From positions 558,001 to 622,000 of the forward strand of contig NZ_CP015849.1 of NCBI RefSeq assembly GCF_001654495.1: 64,000 bases of DNA, given 5' to 3'. This DNA comes from Streptomyces sp. SAT1 (GTDB lineage: Bacteria > Actinomycetota > Actinomycetes > Streptomycetales > Streptomycetaceae). This document shows positions 48,642 through 58,887 of the stretch, piece after piece. A program made the position numbers and the translations under genes. Each line of letters begins with the position of its first letter. Within the stretch, counting starts at the first letter, position 1. Below the pieces are notes generated by a model, which worked only from the letters and a program-made list of their open reading frames with translations, did no database searches and was not told the origin of the DNA.

Positions 48642-48664
48642 GGGCTGTCGTCCGGATCAGGCCC

Positions 48665-48670
48665 TAGAGT
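48665..48670 (+). promoter_or_regulatory. -10 box of a leaderless promoter for the DUF4032 gene
   Basis: TAGAGT followed by exactly 7 nt and ATG 48678; no ribosome site is present. Confidence 0.55.
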
Positions 48671-48677
48671 TTCCGCC

Positions 48678-49934
48678 ATGGCTTTGCAGATCAGCGCCAC
48701 CAACCCGGAGCATCCCGCGCTCCTGCTCGCACTGCCCTGGGAGACGCCGCTGGAGGAGTGGCCCGAGGAGTACCTCGTGCCGCTGCCGCGCGGCATCTCC
48801 CGGCACGTCGTGCGCTACGCCCGCGCGGGCGAGGAGGTGATCGCCGTCAAGGAGCTGGCCGAGCGGCCGGCGCTGCGCGAGTACGAGCTGCTGCGCGACC
48901 TGGACCGGCTCGCCATCCCCGCCGTCGACCCGCTCGCCGTGGTCACCGGGCGGACCGACCGCACGGGCGCGCCGCTGGAACCGGTGCTGATCACCCGGCA
49001 CCTGGGCGGCTCGATGCCGTACCGGTCGATGTTCGAGACGACCCTGCGGCCCGCCACCATGCACCGGCTGATGGACGCCCTCGCGGTGCTGCTGGTGCGG
49101 CTGCACCTGGCCGGGTTCGCCTGGGGCGACTGCTCGCTGTCCAACACGCTCTTCCGGCGCGACGCGGGCGCGTACGCCGCCTATCTCGTCGACGCGGAGA
49201 CCGGCGAGCTGCATCCGCGGCTGAGCGACGGGCAGCGGGACTACGACCTCGACCTGGCCCGGGTGAACATCAGCGGCGAACTGCTCGACCTGGAGGCCTC
49301 CGGCGCCCTGCACCCCTCGGTGGACCCGGTGGACTTCGGCACCGAGATCTGCGCGCGCTACGAGAAGCTGTGGGAGGAGCTGACCCGCACCTCCGTCTAT
49401 CCGGCGGGCAAGTACCACTACATCGAGCGCCGGATACGCCGGCTCAACGACATGGGCTTCGACGTCGCCGAGATGCAGATCGAGCACTCCTCGGGCGGCG
49501 ACACGGTCACCTTCGTGCCCAAGGTCGTCGACGCCGGGCACCACCAGCGCCAGTTGCTGCGGCTGACCGGTCTGGACACCGAGGAGAACCAGGCGCGGCG
49601 GCTGCTGACCGACCTGGAGAGCTGGATGGCCACCCAGGACGACTACGCCCCGGGCGACCCCCTCTCCGCCCGCCCCGAGGTGCTGGCCCACCGCTGGGTG
49701 CGCGAGGTGTTCCGGCCCACCGTGCGCGAGGTGCCGCGCGAGCTGCGCGGCTCCATGGACCCGGCCGAGATCTACCACGAGCTGCTGGAGCACCGCTGGT
49801 ACCTGTCCGAGCGCGCGCAGCACGACATCGGCCTGGACACCGTGGTCGAGGACTATGTGCGCCATGTGCTGCCCAAGGCGCGCGCCACGCTGGAGCCGAC
49901 ACAGCCGGAGGAGGACCCGGCGCCCGCTCCCTGA
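48678..49934 (+). CDS. DUF4032 protein with kinase-like fold
   Basis: A 418-residue protein with an N-terminal protein-kinase-like/lipopolysaccharide-kinase fold (Lys in EEVIAVKEL, catalytic-loop-like WGDCSLSNTLF, metal-site-like LVDAETGEL) and a C-terminal DUF4032 part (HRWYLSERAQHDIGLDTVVEDYV). Widespread in actinobacteria, function unknown; the kinase motifs look sufficiently complete for nucleotide binding. Start at ATG 48678 from the leaderless promoter. It ends 18 bp from the converging universal stress gene. Confidence 0.85.
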   Translation: MALQISATNPEHPALLLALPWETPLEEWPEEYLVPLPRGISRHVVRYARAGEEVIAVKELAERPALREYELLRDLDRLAIPAVDPLAVVTGRTDRTGAPLEPVLITRHLGGSMPYRSMFETTLRPATMHRLMDALAVLLVRLHLAGFAWGDCSLSNTLFRRDAGAYAAYLVDAETGELHPRLSDGQRDYDLDLARVNISGELLDLEASGALHPSVDPVDFGTEICARYEKLWEELTRTSVYPAGKYHYIERRIRRLNDMGFDVAEMQIEHSSGGDTVTFVPKVVDAGHHQRQLLRLTGLDTEENQARRLLTDLESWMATQDDYAPGDPLSARPEVLAHRWVREVFRPTVREVPRELRGSMDPAEIYHELLEHRWYLSERAQHDIGLDTVVEDYVRHVLPKARATLEPTQPEEDPAPAP

Positions 49935-49952
49935 GGGGCGCCGGGCACCGGC

Positions 49953-50825
49953 TCACTCGTGCGGGACGACCGCCACCGGGCATCCGGCGTGGTGCAGCAC
50001 GCCGTGGGCGACGGAGCCGATCCGCGCGCCCACCGCGGTGCGGCGGGAGCGGCGGCCCACGACCACGAGCTGGGCGTGCCCGGCGGTCGCCAGCAGCACC
50101 TGCCCGGCGCTGCCCATCTCCACGTGCTCGACGACGGGGACGTCCGGGAACCGCTCCCGCCAGGGCCGCAGCGCCTCGGCGAGCGCCTTGCGCTCGTACG
50201 GCTCCAGACCGCCGGCCTCGTCGAGGAGCTTGAGCGAGCCGGGGCTGTAGGCGAAGACCGGCGGCAGCGTCCAGGCGCGCACCGCGCGGACGGTGGCGCC
50301 GCGGGCGGCGGCCGTCTCGAAGGCGAAGCGCAGCGTCTCGGCGCTGTCCTCGGCGGTGCCGTGCTGGCCGACGACGACCTCGCGTCCGGCGGCCTCGGCG
50401 GCGGGCTCGTCACCGGCCCGGACCAGGACGACGGGGCGGCGGGCCCCGGCGATCACCTGCTGTCCGACGGAGCCGACCAGGAACCCGACGAGGGCGCCCT
50501 GCCCGCGCGAGCCGAGCACCAGGGCCTCGGCGTCGGCCGCCGCGGCGGTCAGCGCCGGGGCGGCCTCGTCCTCCACCAGGTCGGTGGTCACGGCCAGGCC
50601 GGGGTGGCGGGCGGTGAGGTCGCGGACCGCCTCGTCGGCCATCTCGCGCACCCGCTGCCGCTGCGCGTCGCGGTCGCCCAGGTCGAAGGCGTCGTGCACC
50701 TCGAAGTGCCAGGCGTGCACGACGCGCAGCGGCAGCCCGCGGCGCTCGGCCTCCCGTCCGGCCCACGCCAGTGCGGCGCGGCTCTCCTCCGATCCGTCCA
50801 CGCCTGCCGTGATCGGCCGTGTCAT
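49953..50825 (-). CDS. Universal stress protein, tandem Usp domains
   Basis: A 290-residue protein with two UspA domains. Each carries the ATP-binding glycine pattern: GSRGQGALVGFLVGSVGQQV in the first and GRRSRRTAVGARIGSVAHGV in the second. Tandem Usp proteins accumulate in hypoxia, stasis and stress in actinobacteria. ATG 50825 follows GGGAGG. It is divergent from the receiver-reductase operon at 51048, with about 220 bp between, which may indicate shared redox or hypoxia control. Confidence 0.92.
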   Translation of the reverse strand: MTRPITAGVDGSEESRAALAWAGREAERRGLPLRVVHAWHFEVHDAFDLGDRDAQRQRVREMADEAVRDLTARHPGLAVTTDLVEDEAAPALTAAAADAEALVLGSRGQGALVGFLVGSVGQQVIAGARRPVVLVRAGDEPAAEAAGREVVVGQHGTAEDSAETLRFAFETAAARGATVRAVRAWTLPPVFAYSPGSLKLLDEAGGLEPYERKALAEALRPWRERFPDVPVVEHVEMGSAGQVLLATAGHAQLVVVGRRSRRTAVGARIGSVAHGVLHHAGCPVAVVPHE

Positions 50826-51034
50826 GCCGTCCGCCTCCCTGCGCCGTGGGCCCCGGGGCGGGCCCGTCCTCCGCGTCTGCGCTTGCCCGGGATCCGCCCG
50901 GACTCCCCCGGACGATCCTGCCATGCCCCGCCCACCGGCCCGTGATCAAGGGGTACGGGCACGGACACGGACCCGGACACACCAGAGTGCGCCGGTGTCT
51001 CCCGCTCGCTCGGGCGAAGCCGGGACCGCCCGCC

Positions 51035-51040
51035 TACGAT
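51035..51040 (+). promoter_or_regulatory. -10 box upstream of the redox signalling operon
   Basis: TACGAT followed by 7 nt and an in-frame GTG at 51048. This could drive a leaderless mRNA starting at that GTG, or give a 60-nt leader to the ATG at 51108, which has its own GGGAG site. Confidence 0.45.
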
Positions 51041-51107
51041 GACGCACGTGGGCTCGAAGACGGGAGGCACCGGGCCGCCCGTCGCGACCGCTCGGGGTGG
51101 GAGACCT

Positions 51108-52784
51108 ATGACTCAGGCCGCCGAGGCCGTGCGGACCGTCATCCTGACCGTGGACGACGATCCGGGGGTGTCCCGGGCCGTCGCCCGTGATCTGCGGCGG
51201 CGCTACGGCGAGTCGTACCGGATCGTGCGGGCGGAGTCGGGCGAGTCCGCGCTGGGCGCGCTGCGCGAACTGAAGCTGCGCGGCGACCTGGTCGCGGTGA
51301 TCCTGGCCGACTACCGCATGCCGCACATGAACGGCATCGAGTTCCTCGAACAGGCCCTGGACGTCTACCCGGGCGCCCGCCGGGTGCTGCTGACCGCGTA
51401 CGCGGACACCAACGCGGCGATCGACGCCATCAACGTGGTCGACCTGGACCACTACCTGCTCAAGCCCTGGGACCCGCCCGAGGAGAAGCTGTACCCGGTC
51501 CTGGACGACCTGCTCCAGGCGTGGCGGCACAGCGACCACCGGCCGGTGCCGAGCACCAAGGTGGTGGGGCACCGCTGGTCGGCGCGCTCCTCCGAGGTGC
51601 GCGAGTTCCTGGCCCGCAACCAGGTGCCCTACCGCTGGTACTCCTCCGACGAGCCGGAGGGGCGGCGGCTGCTGGGCGCGGCCGGCCAGGACGGGCAGCG
51701 GCTGCCGCTGGTGGTCACTCCGGACGGCACGCCGCTGGTCGAGCCGGAGGCCCCGGACCTGGCCGCCCGGGTCGGTCTGGCGACGACCCCGGCGGCCGAC
51801 TTCTACGACCTGGTCGTCATCGGCGGCGGCCCGGCCGGTCTCGGCGCGGCCGTGTACGGGGCGTCCGAGGGGCTGCGCACCGTCCTGGTGGAGCGGTCGG
51901 CCACCGGCGGGCAGGCCGGGCAGAGTTCGCGGATCGAGAACTACCTCGGTTTCCCGGACGGGGTGTCCGGCGCCCAGCTGACCGACCGGGCGCGGCGGCA
52001 GGCGGCGCGGTTCGGCGCGGAGATCCTCACCGCGCGCGAGGTGACCGGCCTGGAGGTCAACGGCGCGGCGCGCACCGTGCGGTTCTCCGACGGGTCGGCC
52101 GTCGCCGCGCACAGCGTGATCCTGGCGACCGGGGTGTCCTACCGGCAGCTCCCGGCGGCCGGCGCCGACGGCCTCACCGGCTGCGGGGTGTTCTACGGTT
52201 CGGCGCTGACCGAGGCGCCGTCCTGCCACGGTCAGGACGTGTACATCGTGGGCGGCGCCAACTCGGCGGGGCAGGCGGCGATGTATCTGTCCCGGGGCGC
52301 GAAGTCGGTGACGCTGCTGGTGCGCGGCGCCTCGCTGTCGGCGTCGATGTCGTACTACCTGATCCAGCAGCTGGAGGAGGCGCCGAACATCTCGGTGCGC
52401 ACCGGCACGGTCGTGGAGGCGGCGCACGGCGCGGACCATCTGGAGCAGCTGACGCTGCGCGACGTGGTCAGCGGGGAGCGCGAACGGGTCGACGCGCAGT
52501 GGGTGTTCGTGTTCATCGGCGCCGCGCCGCTGACCGACTGGCTGGACGGGACGGTGCTGCGGGACGAGCGCGGGTTCATCCTGGCCGGTCCCGACCTGAG
52601 CGCGGACGGCCGGCCGCCGGCGGGCTGGGAGCTGGACCGGGCGCCGTACCACCTGGAGACCAATGTGCCCGGGGTGTTCGTGGCGGGCGACGCCCGCGCC
52701 GAGTCGGCCAAGCGGGTCGCGTCCGCGGTCGGAGAGGGAGCGATGGCCGTGATGCTGGTGCACCGTTACCTGGAGCAGTCATGA
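51108..52784 (+). CDS. Response-regulator receiver fused to thioredoxin reductase-like FAD domain
   Basis: About 558 residues. Residues 1-130 form a receiver (TVDDDPG acidic pair, Asp in VILADYRMPHMNG, LLKPWDPPEEK Lys). A short thioredoxin-like linker (residues ~150-225) leads to an FAD/NAD(P)H pyridine nucleotide-disulfide oxidoreductase domain (VVIGGGPAGLGAAVYGASEG; VYIVGGANSAGQAAMYLS; VFVAGDARAESAKRVASAVGEG). The redox-active CxxC of thioredoxin reductase is absent; the site reads TGCGVFYGSA. ATG 51108 has GGGAG upstream; GTG 51048 is an in-frame alternative. The stop overlaps the next start (ATGA). Confidence 0.88.
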   Translation: MTQAAEAVRTVILTVDDDPGVSRAVARDLRRRYGESYRIVRAESGESALGALRELKLRGDLVAVILADYRMPHMNGIEFLEQALDVYPGARRVLLTAYADTNAAIDAINVVDLDHYLLKPWDPPEEKLYPVLDDLLQAWRHSDHRPVPSTKVVGHRWSARSSEVREFLARNQVPYRWYSSDEPEGRRLLGAAGQDGQRLPLVVTPDGTPLVEPEAPDLAARVGLATTPAADFYDLVVIGGGPAGLGAAVYGASEGLRTVLVERSATGGQAGQSSRIENYLGFPDGVSGAQLTDRARRQAARFGAEILTAREVTGLEVNGAARTVRFSDGSAVAAHSVILATGVSYRQLPAAGADGLTGCGVFYGSALTEAPSCHGQDVYIVGGANSAGQAAMYLSRGAKSVTLLVRGASLSASMSYYLIQQLEEAPNISVRTGTVVEAAHGADHLEQLTLRDVVSGERERVDAQWVFVFIGAAPLTDWLDGTVLRDERGFILAGPDLSADGRPPAGWELDRAPYHLETNVPGVFVAGDARAESAKRVASAVGEGAMAVMLVHRYLEQS

Positions 52785-54283
52785 GCGGGCGGGTGGTGCC
52801 GTGCAGCCCCAGGGAGATCGGTTCGCTGTTCCTGTTCGAGGAGCTGTCGGCGGAGCAGCTGGGGCGGCTGTGCAGCGACGGGCGGGTGGAGCTGTTCCAG
52901 CCGGGCCCGGTGTACCGCGAGGGTGATCCGGCCACCTGTTTCTTCGTGATGATCGAGGGGACGGTGGTGCACTCGCGGCGGGTCGGCGACGACGACGTGG
53001 AGATCGCCCGGACCTCGCAGCGCGGGGTGTACTCGGGCGCGGTGCAGGCGTACATCGGGGACCGGGTGCGGCAGGTGTACCAGAACTCGATGCGGGTGAC
53101 CGAGCCGACGCGGTTCTTCGTGCTGCCCGCCGACACGTTCGCGAGCATCATGCGCGAGTGGTTCCCGATGTCGGTGCATCTGCTGGAGGGGCTGTTCTTC
53201 GGTTCGAAGAACACCCAGGCGGCCGTGGGGCAGCGGGAGCGGCTGCTGGCGCTGGGCTCACTGTCCGCGGGGCTCACGCACGAGCTGAACAATCCGGCGG
53301 CCGCGGCGGTGCGGGCCACGGCGGCGCTGCGCGAGCGGGTCGCGAAGATGCGGCACAAGCTCGCGGTGATCGCCGAAGGGCCGTTCAGCCCGGAGCAGTT
53401 GACGCAGCTGATCGAGATCCAGGAGCGCACGGCGGAGCGGGTCGCCAAGGCGCCGGTGCTCAGTCCGCTGGAGACCACCGACCGGGAGGACCTGCTCACC
53501 GACTGGCTGGAGGAGCACGGCATCGACTACGGCTGGCAGCTCGCGCCGGTGTTCGTGCAGGCCGGGCTCGACGTGGACTGGCTGGAGCAGGTGGTGGCGG
53601 CGGTCGGCGAGGACATCCTGCCCGGCGCGGTGGGGTGGCTGTCGTACACGGTGGAGACCGAGCTGCTGATGGACGAGATAGCGGACTCCACCACCCGGGT
53701 CTCCCGGCTCGTGGACGCCGCCAAGCAGTACTCCCAGCTGGACCGGGCCCCCTACCAGGTCGCCGACGTGCACGAACTGCTCGACAGCACGCTGCTGATG
53801 CTGTCGGGCAAGACGGGTCCGCGGATCAGGGTGGTCAAGGAGTACGACCGGACACTGCCGCGGATCCCCGCCTATCCGGCCGAGCTGAACCAGGTGTGGA
53901 CCAATCTGATCGACAACGCCGTCTCCGCCATGGGCGGTGCGGGCGGCGAGGGCACGCTGACCGTGCGGACGGCACGCCAGGGCGAGCAGTTGCTCGTGGA
54001 GTTCCGGGACACCGGACCCGGGGTGCCCGCGGAGATCCGGGACCGCATCTTCGACCCGTTCTTCACCACCAAGCCGGTCGGTCAGGGCACCGGGCTCGGT
54101 CTCGACATCTCCTGGCGGATCGTGGTCAACAAGCACCACGGGAGCCTCGCGGTGGAGTCGGCGCCGGGCGACACCCGGTTCGCGGTGCTGCTGCCGCTGA
54201 ACGCGACGGACGGCGACGGCAGGGCGCTGCGCCCGGCACCCGGGGCACAAGGGGCCCCGGACGCGCCAGAGGGGACGGAATGA
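52781..54283 (+). CDS. Cyclic nucleotide-binding domain histidine kinase
   Basis: A 500-residue cytoplasmic kinase. Residues 10-130 are a cNMP-binding domain (LFQPGPVYREGDPATCFFVMIEGTVV); the dimerisation H-box is SAGLTHELNNPAAAAVRAT with the phosphoacceptor His; the ATPase part has WTNLIDNAVSAMGG (N), FRDTGPGVP (G1), FDPFFTTKP (F) and GTGLGLDISWRIV (G2). It is the presumed phosphodonor for the receiver fused to the reductase encoded just before it, with 4-nt overlaps on both sides. No membrane segment. Confidence 0.9.
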   Translation: MSGRVVPCSPREIGSLFLFEELSAEQLGRLCSDGRVELFQPGPVYREGDPATCFFVMIEGTVVHSRRVGDDDVEIARTSQRGVYSGAVQAYIGDRVRQVYQNSMRVTEPTRFFVLPADTFASIMREWFPMSVHLLEGLFFGSKNTQAAVGQRERLLALGSLSAGLTHELNNPAAAAVRATAALRERVAKMRHKLAVIAEGPFSPEQLTQLIEIQERTAERVAKAPVLSPLETTDREDLLTDWLEEHGIDYGWQLAPVFVQAGLDVDWLEQVVAAVGEDILPGAVGWLSYTVETELLMDEIADSTTRVSRLVDAAKQYSQLDRAPYQVADVHELLDSTLLMLSGKTGPRIRVVKEYDRTLPRIPAYPAELNQVWTNLIDNAVSAMGGAGGEGTLTVRTARQGEQLLVEFRDTGPGVPAEIRDRIFDPFFTTKPVGQGTGLGLDISWRIVVNKHHGSLAVESAPGDTRFAVLLPLNATDGDGRALRPAPGAQGAPDAPEGTE

Positions 54284-54642
54284 GCGAAGGCGCCGGTCCG
54301 GACCTCCGGGTCGACCCGGAGGTCCCGCCGAGCGGTCCGGGCTGCGCGGAGTGCGAGGCGGCGGGCGGCTGGTGGTTCCATCTGCGGCGCTGTGCGCGCT
54401 GCGGGCACGTCGGCTGCTGCGACGACTCCCCCGCCCGCCACGCCACCGCCCACTACCGCGCCACCGGGCATGCGGTGATCCGCAGTTACGAGCCGGGCGA
54501 GGACTGGTTCTGGGACTACGCGGCGGACGAGCTGTACGAGCCGGGCGCCGAACTGGCGCCGCCGCTGGCGCATCCGGCGGACCAGCCCGTGCCCGGACCG
54601 GCCGGGCGGGTGCCGCACGACTGGGCGCGGATCCTGCGCTGA
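54280..54642 (+). CDS. UBP-type zinc finger protein
   Basis: A 120-residue protein with a ZnF-UBP module: CAEC, CARCGHVGCC and H-x-x-x-H spacing (ARHATAHYRATGHAVIRS). In eukaryotes the fold binds ubiquitin C-termini; bacterial ones are uncharacterised. ATG 54280 overlaps the kinase stop by 4 nt, so it is the third member of a tightly coupled operon. Possibly a protein-interaction or redox-sensing partner. The C-terminal part is acidic then Pro-rich. Confidence 0.88.
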   Translation: MSEGAGPDLRVDPEVPPSGPGCAECEAAGGWWFHLRRCARCGHVGCCDDSPARHATAHYRATGHAVIRSYEPGEDWFWDYAADELYEPGAELAPPLAHPADQPVPGPAGRVPHDWARILR

Positions 54643-54720
54643 GCCGTCCGGGAGTGATCCCCCGCCGTCCCACTCGGTGACCGGCGAGCGGTCGACTGCG
54701 TGTCGTCCTCACCGAGGTGA

Positions 54721-56040
<1,320 letters not shown>

Positions 56041-56094
56041 ACCCGTTTTCCACCGATCTTGGCGGAGGCACGCGTTCCGGGCCAGGATGCCCCC

Positions 56095-56772
56095 ATGCAA
56101 GGTGACCTTTTTTCGCAAGAGCACGTGGTGCGGCCCGCGACCGCGCCGGGCATGTCCGTCGAGAACGCCAAGTGCATCCGCTATGTGGTGAACGGGGAGA
56201 TGCTGGCCCGCCAGGGCGCCATGGTGGCCTGGCGCGGCAGCCTCCAGTTCGAGCGCAAGGGCCAGGGCGTGGGCGGCATGCTCAAGCGCGCGGTCACCGG
56301 GGAGGGCCTGCCGCTGATGTCGGTGCGCGGGCAGGGCGAGGCATGGTTCGCGCACGAGGCGCAGAACTGCTTCCTCGTCCATCTCGACGGCGGTGACGAG
56401 TTCACCGTCAACGGGCGCAACGTCCTGTGCTTCGACGCGTCGCTGGCGTACCAGATCAAGACGGTCAAGGGCTCGGGCATCGCGGGCGGCGGACTGTTCA
56501 ACACCGTTTTCACCGGGCAGGGCACGCTCGGTCTCGCCTGCGAGGGCAATCCGCTCGTGATACCGGTGACGCCCGAGCTGCCGGTGTACGTCGACACCGA
56601 CGCGGTCGTCGGCTGGACCGCCCGCCTCCAGACGTCGCTGCACCGCTCGCAGTCCGTCGGCTCCATGCTGCGCGGCGGCTCCGGCGAGGCCGTGCAGCTG
56701 ATGCTCCAGGGCGAGGGCCATGTCATCGTGCGCCCCAGCGAGGCGACCCCGCAGAAGGCGCAGCAGCACTGA
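56095..56772 (+). CDS. AIM24 family protein
   Basis: A 225-residue beta-rich protein: RYVVNGEMLARQGAMVAWRGSLQFERKG, GGGLFNTVFTGQGTLGLACEGNPLVIPV and VDTDAVVGWTARL are typical of the AIM24/TIGR00266 family, named for a mitochondrial protein but widespread in actinobacteria without a known activity. ATG 56095 is preceded by AGGATGCCCCC. A GCCGCCC-GGGCGGC hairpin at 56773-56793 follows. Confidence 0.88.
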   Translation: MQGDLFSQEHVVRPATAPGMSVENAKCIRYVVNGEMLARQGAMVAWRGSLQFERKGQGVGGMLKRAVTGEGLPLMSVRGQGEAWFAHEAQNCFLVHLDGGDEFTVNGRNVLCFDASLAYQIKTVKGSGIAGGGLFNTVFTGQGTLGLACEGNPLVIPVTPELPVYVDTDAVVGWTARLQTSLHRSQSVGSMLRGGSGEAVQLMLQGEGHVIVRPSEATPQKAQQH

Positions 56773-56793
56773 GCCGCCCCGGGCGCGGGCGGC
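56773..56793 (+). terminator. Short GC hairpin after the AIM24 gene
   Basis: GCCGCCC, 7-nt loop, GGGCGGC, beginning directly after the stop codon. No T run. Confidence 0.4.
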
Positions 56794-56881
56794 GGTGGAC
56801 GCCGGTTGACCTGCGGTGCCCCGGCGGGTGAGGGTCGGGGTGGCGCGGATCCCAGCCCCCGCGCCGGAAGGGTGGACCGCC

Positions 56882-57841
56882 GTGATCGGCATCTCGGAGA
56901 TCGACAGCGCGGCCGAGCGGATCGCCGCTCATGTGGTGCGCACCCCGACCGTGCCGAGCCCGGGTCTGTCCGCGCTGCTCGGTGCCCCGGTGACCGCGAA
57001 GCTGGAGCTGTTGCAGCGCACCGGCTCGTTCAAGGCGCGCGGCGCGACGGCGAAGCTGCTCTCGCTGAGCGAGGCGGAGCGCGCGGCGGGCGTGGTGGCC
57101 GTCAGCGGCGGCAACCACGGCATCGCGCTCGCGGTGATGGCCGCCGCGCTGGAGGTGAAGGCCACGGTGGTCATGCCCCGCTCGGCCCCGGCCCGCTCGC
57201 TGCGGATCGCGGAGGAGAGCGGGGCGACGCTGCGGCTGGCCGACGGCATGGACGAGGCGTTCGCGACGGCCGCGCGGCTGCGGGACGAGGGACTGACGCT
57301 CGTGCACCCCTTCGACGATCCGGTGGTGATCGCCGGGCAGGGCACCGTGGGCCTGGAGTTCGCCCAGGACGCCGGTCCGCTCACGGACGTGCTGGTCAGC
57401 GTGGGCGGCGGCGGGCTGATCGCCGGGGTGGCGAGCGCGCTGCGGGCGCTGCGGCCCGGGGTGCGGGTGTGGGGCGTGGAGACGGAGGGCGCCGAGGCCC
57501 TGTCGCGGGCGCTGGCGGCGGGCGGTCCGGTGCCGGTCGCGCTGTCCTCGGTCGTCACGACGCTGAGCGCCCCGGCCGTGTCGGAGCTGACGTACGAGCA
57601 CGCGGCGGCCCTGGTCGAGGAGGTGCTCGTGGTGCCGGACGCGGAGGCCGTGCGGGGCTGTCTCGAACTCGCCGAGCACGCCAAGGTGTGGGCGGAGCCC
57701 GCGGCCGGCTGTCTGCTGCCGGCCGCCCGGCAGGTGCGCGAGCGGGTCGGCGCCGACGCCCGGCTCGGCCTCGTGGTGTGCGGCGGCAACGCGGCGACCG
57801 GCGACATCATGGCCTGGGCCGACCGCTTCGGGCTGCGCTGA
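56882..57841 (+). CDS. Threonine/serine dehydratase-like PLP enzyme
   Basis: A 319-residue fold type II PLP enzyme of the threonine dehydratase/serine racemase group. PLP Lys51 in TGSFKARGA, phosphate loop VSGGNHG and GGGGLIAGVASAL. It lacks the C-terminal ACT regulatory domain, so it is of the catabolic or racemase type. GTG 56882 follows GGAAGG. Substrate may be threonine, serine or a 3-hydroxyaspartate-like compound; the neighbours do not decide. Confidence 0.88.
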   Translation: MIGISEIDSAAERIAAHVVRTPTVPSPGLSALLGAPVTAKLELLQRTGSFKARGATAKLLSLSEAERAAGVVAVSGGNHGIALAVMAAALEVKATVVMPRSAPARSLRIAEESGATLRLADGMDEAFATAARLRDEGLTLVHPFDDPVVIAGQGTVGLEFAQDAGPLTDVLVSVGGGGLIAGVASALRALRPGVRVWGVETEGAEALSRALAAGGPVPVALSSVVTTLSAPAVSELTYEHAAALVEEVLVVPDAEAVRGCLELAEHAKVWAEPAAGCLLPAARQVRERVGADARLGLVVCGGNAATGDIMAWADRFGLR

Positions 57842-57893
57842 GCGGGGGCGGAGCGGGCCGTTTCCGCGGGCGCGGGCCGGGGACTCGGGCGCC

Positions 57894-58865
57894 ATGGTGC
57901 AGATCGGATACACGATGATGACCGAGCAGGCCGGCCCCCGGGAGCTGGTGGAGCACGTGGTGGGTGCCGAGGAGGCCGGTTTTGACTTCTCGGTGATCTC
58001 GGACCACTACTTTCCGTGGCTGCGTTCCCAGGGGCACGCGCCGTACGCGTGGAGTGTGCTGGGCGCGGCCGCCCAGGCGACCTCGCGGATCCCGCTGATG
58101 ACGTACGTGACCTGTCCGACCTTCCGCTATCACCCGGCGGTGGTGGCGCAGAAGGCGGCCACGGTGCAGTTGCTGGCGCAGGGCAGGTTCCGGCTGGGGC
58201 TCGGCGCGGGCGAGAACCTCAACGAGCACGTGGTCGGCGGCGGCTGGCCCACCGTGGACGTACGGCACGAGCGTCTGGAGGAGGCCGTCGAGATCATCCG
58301 GGCGCTGTTCGAGGGCGGCCATGTGACCCGGCACGGCGCGCACTTCGACGTGGAGTCGGCCCGGCTGTGGGACCTGCCGGACCAGCCGCCGCCCATCGGT
58401 GTCGCCGTCTCCGGCGAGCAGTCCTGCGAGCTGGCCGGGCACCTCGCCGACCTGGTGATCGCCACCGAGCCGAAGGCCGAGCTGCTGGAGGCGTTCGACC
58501 GGCACGGCGGGCAGGGCAAGCCGCGCGTCGGACAGCTCCCGGTCTGCTACGACACCGACCGGGACGCGGCCGTCGCGCGGGCGCACGACCAGTTCCGCTG
58601 GTTCGGCAGCGGCTGGAAGGTGAACTCCGAGCTGCCGCACCCGGACTCCTTCGAGCAGGCCACCCAGTTCGTCACCCCGGACGACGTGGCCGCGGCGATC
58701 CCGTGCGGCGACGACCCGGAGGCGTTCGTGGAGGCCGTACGGCCTTACGCGGAGGCCGGGTTCACCGAGGTCGCGCTGGTGCAGATCGGCGGGGCGAGCC
58801 AGGAGCCGTTCCTCGGCTGGTCGGCGAAGACGCTGCTGCCCGCGCTGCGGGACGCCTTCGCCTGA
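57894..58865 (+). CDS. LLM-class F420-dependent oxidoreductase
   Basis: A 323-residue luciferase-like TIM-barrel enzyme. VQIGYTMMTEQAGPRELVEHVVGAEEAGFDFSVISDHYFPW and RFRLGLGAGENLNEHVVG match the F420-dependent glucose-6-phosphate dehydrogenase-related group (TIGR03557-like). Actinobacteria use deazaflavin F420 in such hydride transfers; the substrate is not known. The ATG has no strong ribosome site. Confidence 0.88.
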   Translation: MVQIGYTMMTEQAGPRELVEHVVGAEEAGFDFSVISDHYFPWLRSQGHAPYAWSVLGAAAQATSRIPLMTYVTCPTFRYHPAVVAQKAATVQLLAQGRFRLGLGAGENLNEHVVGGGWPTVDVRHERLEEAVEIIRALFEGGHVTRHGAHFDVESARLWDLPDQPPPIGVAVSGEQSCELAGHLADLVIATEPKAELLEAFDRHGGQGKPRVGQLPVCYDTDRDAAVARAHDQFRWFGSGWKVNSELPHPDSFEQATQFVTPDDVAAAIPCGDDPEAFVEAVRPYAEAGFTEVALVQIGGASQEPFLGWSAKTLLPALRDAFA

Positions 58866-58887
58866 CCGGCGCGCACCGGCGGGCGGC

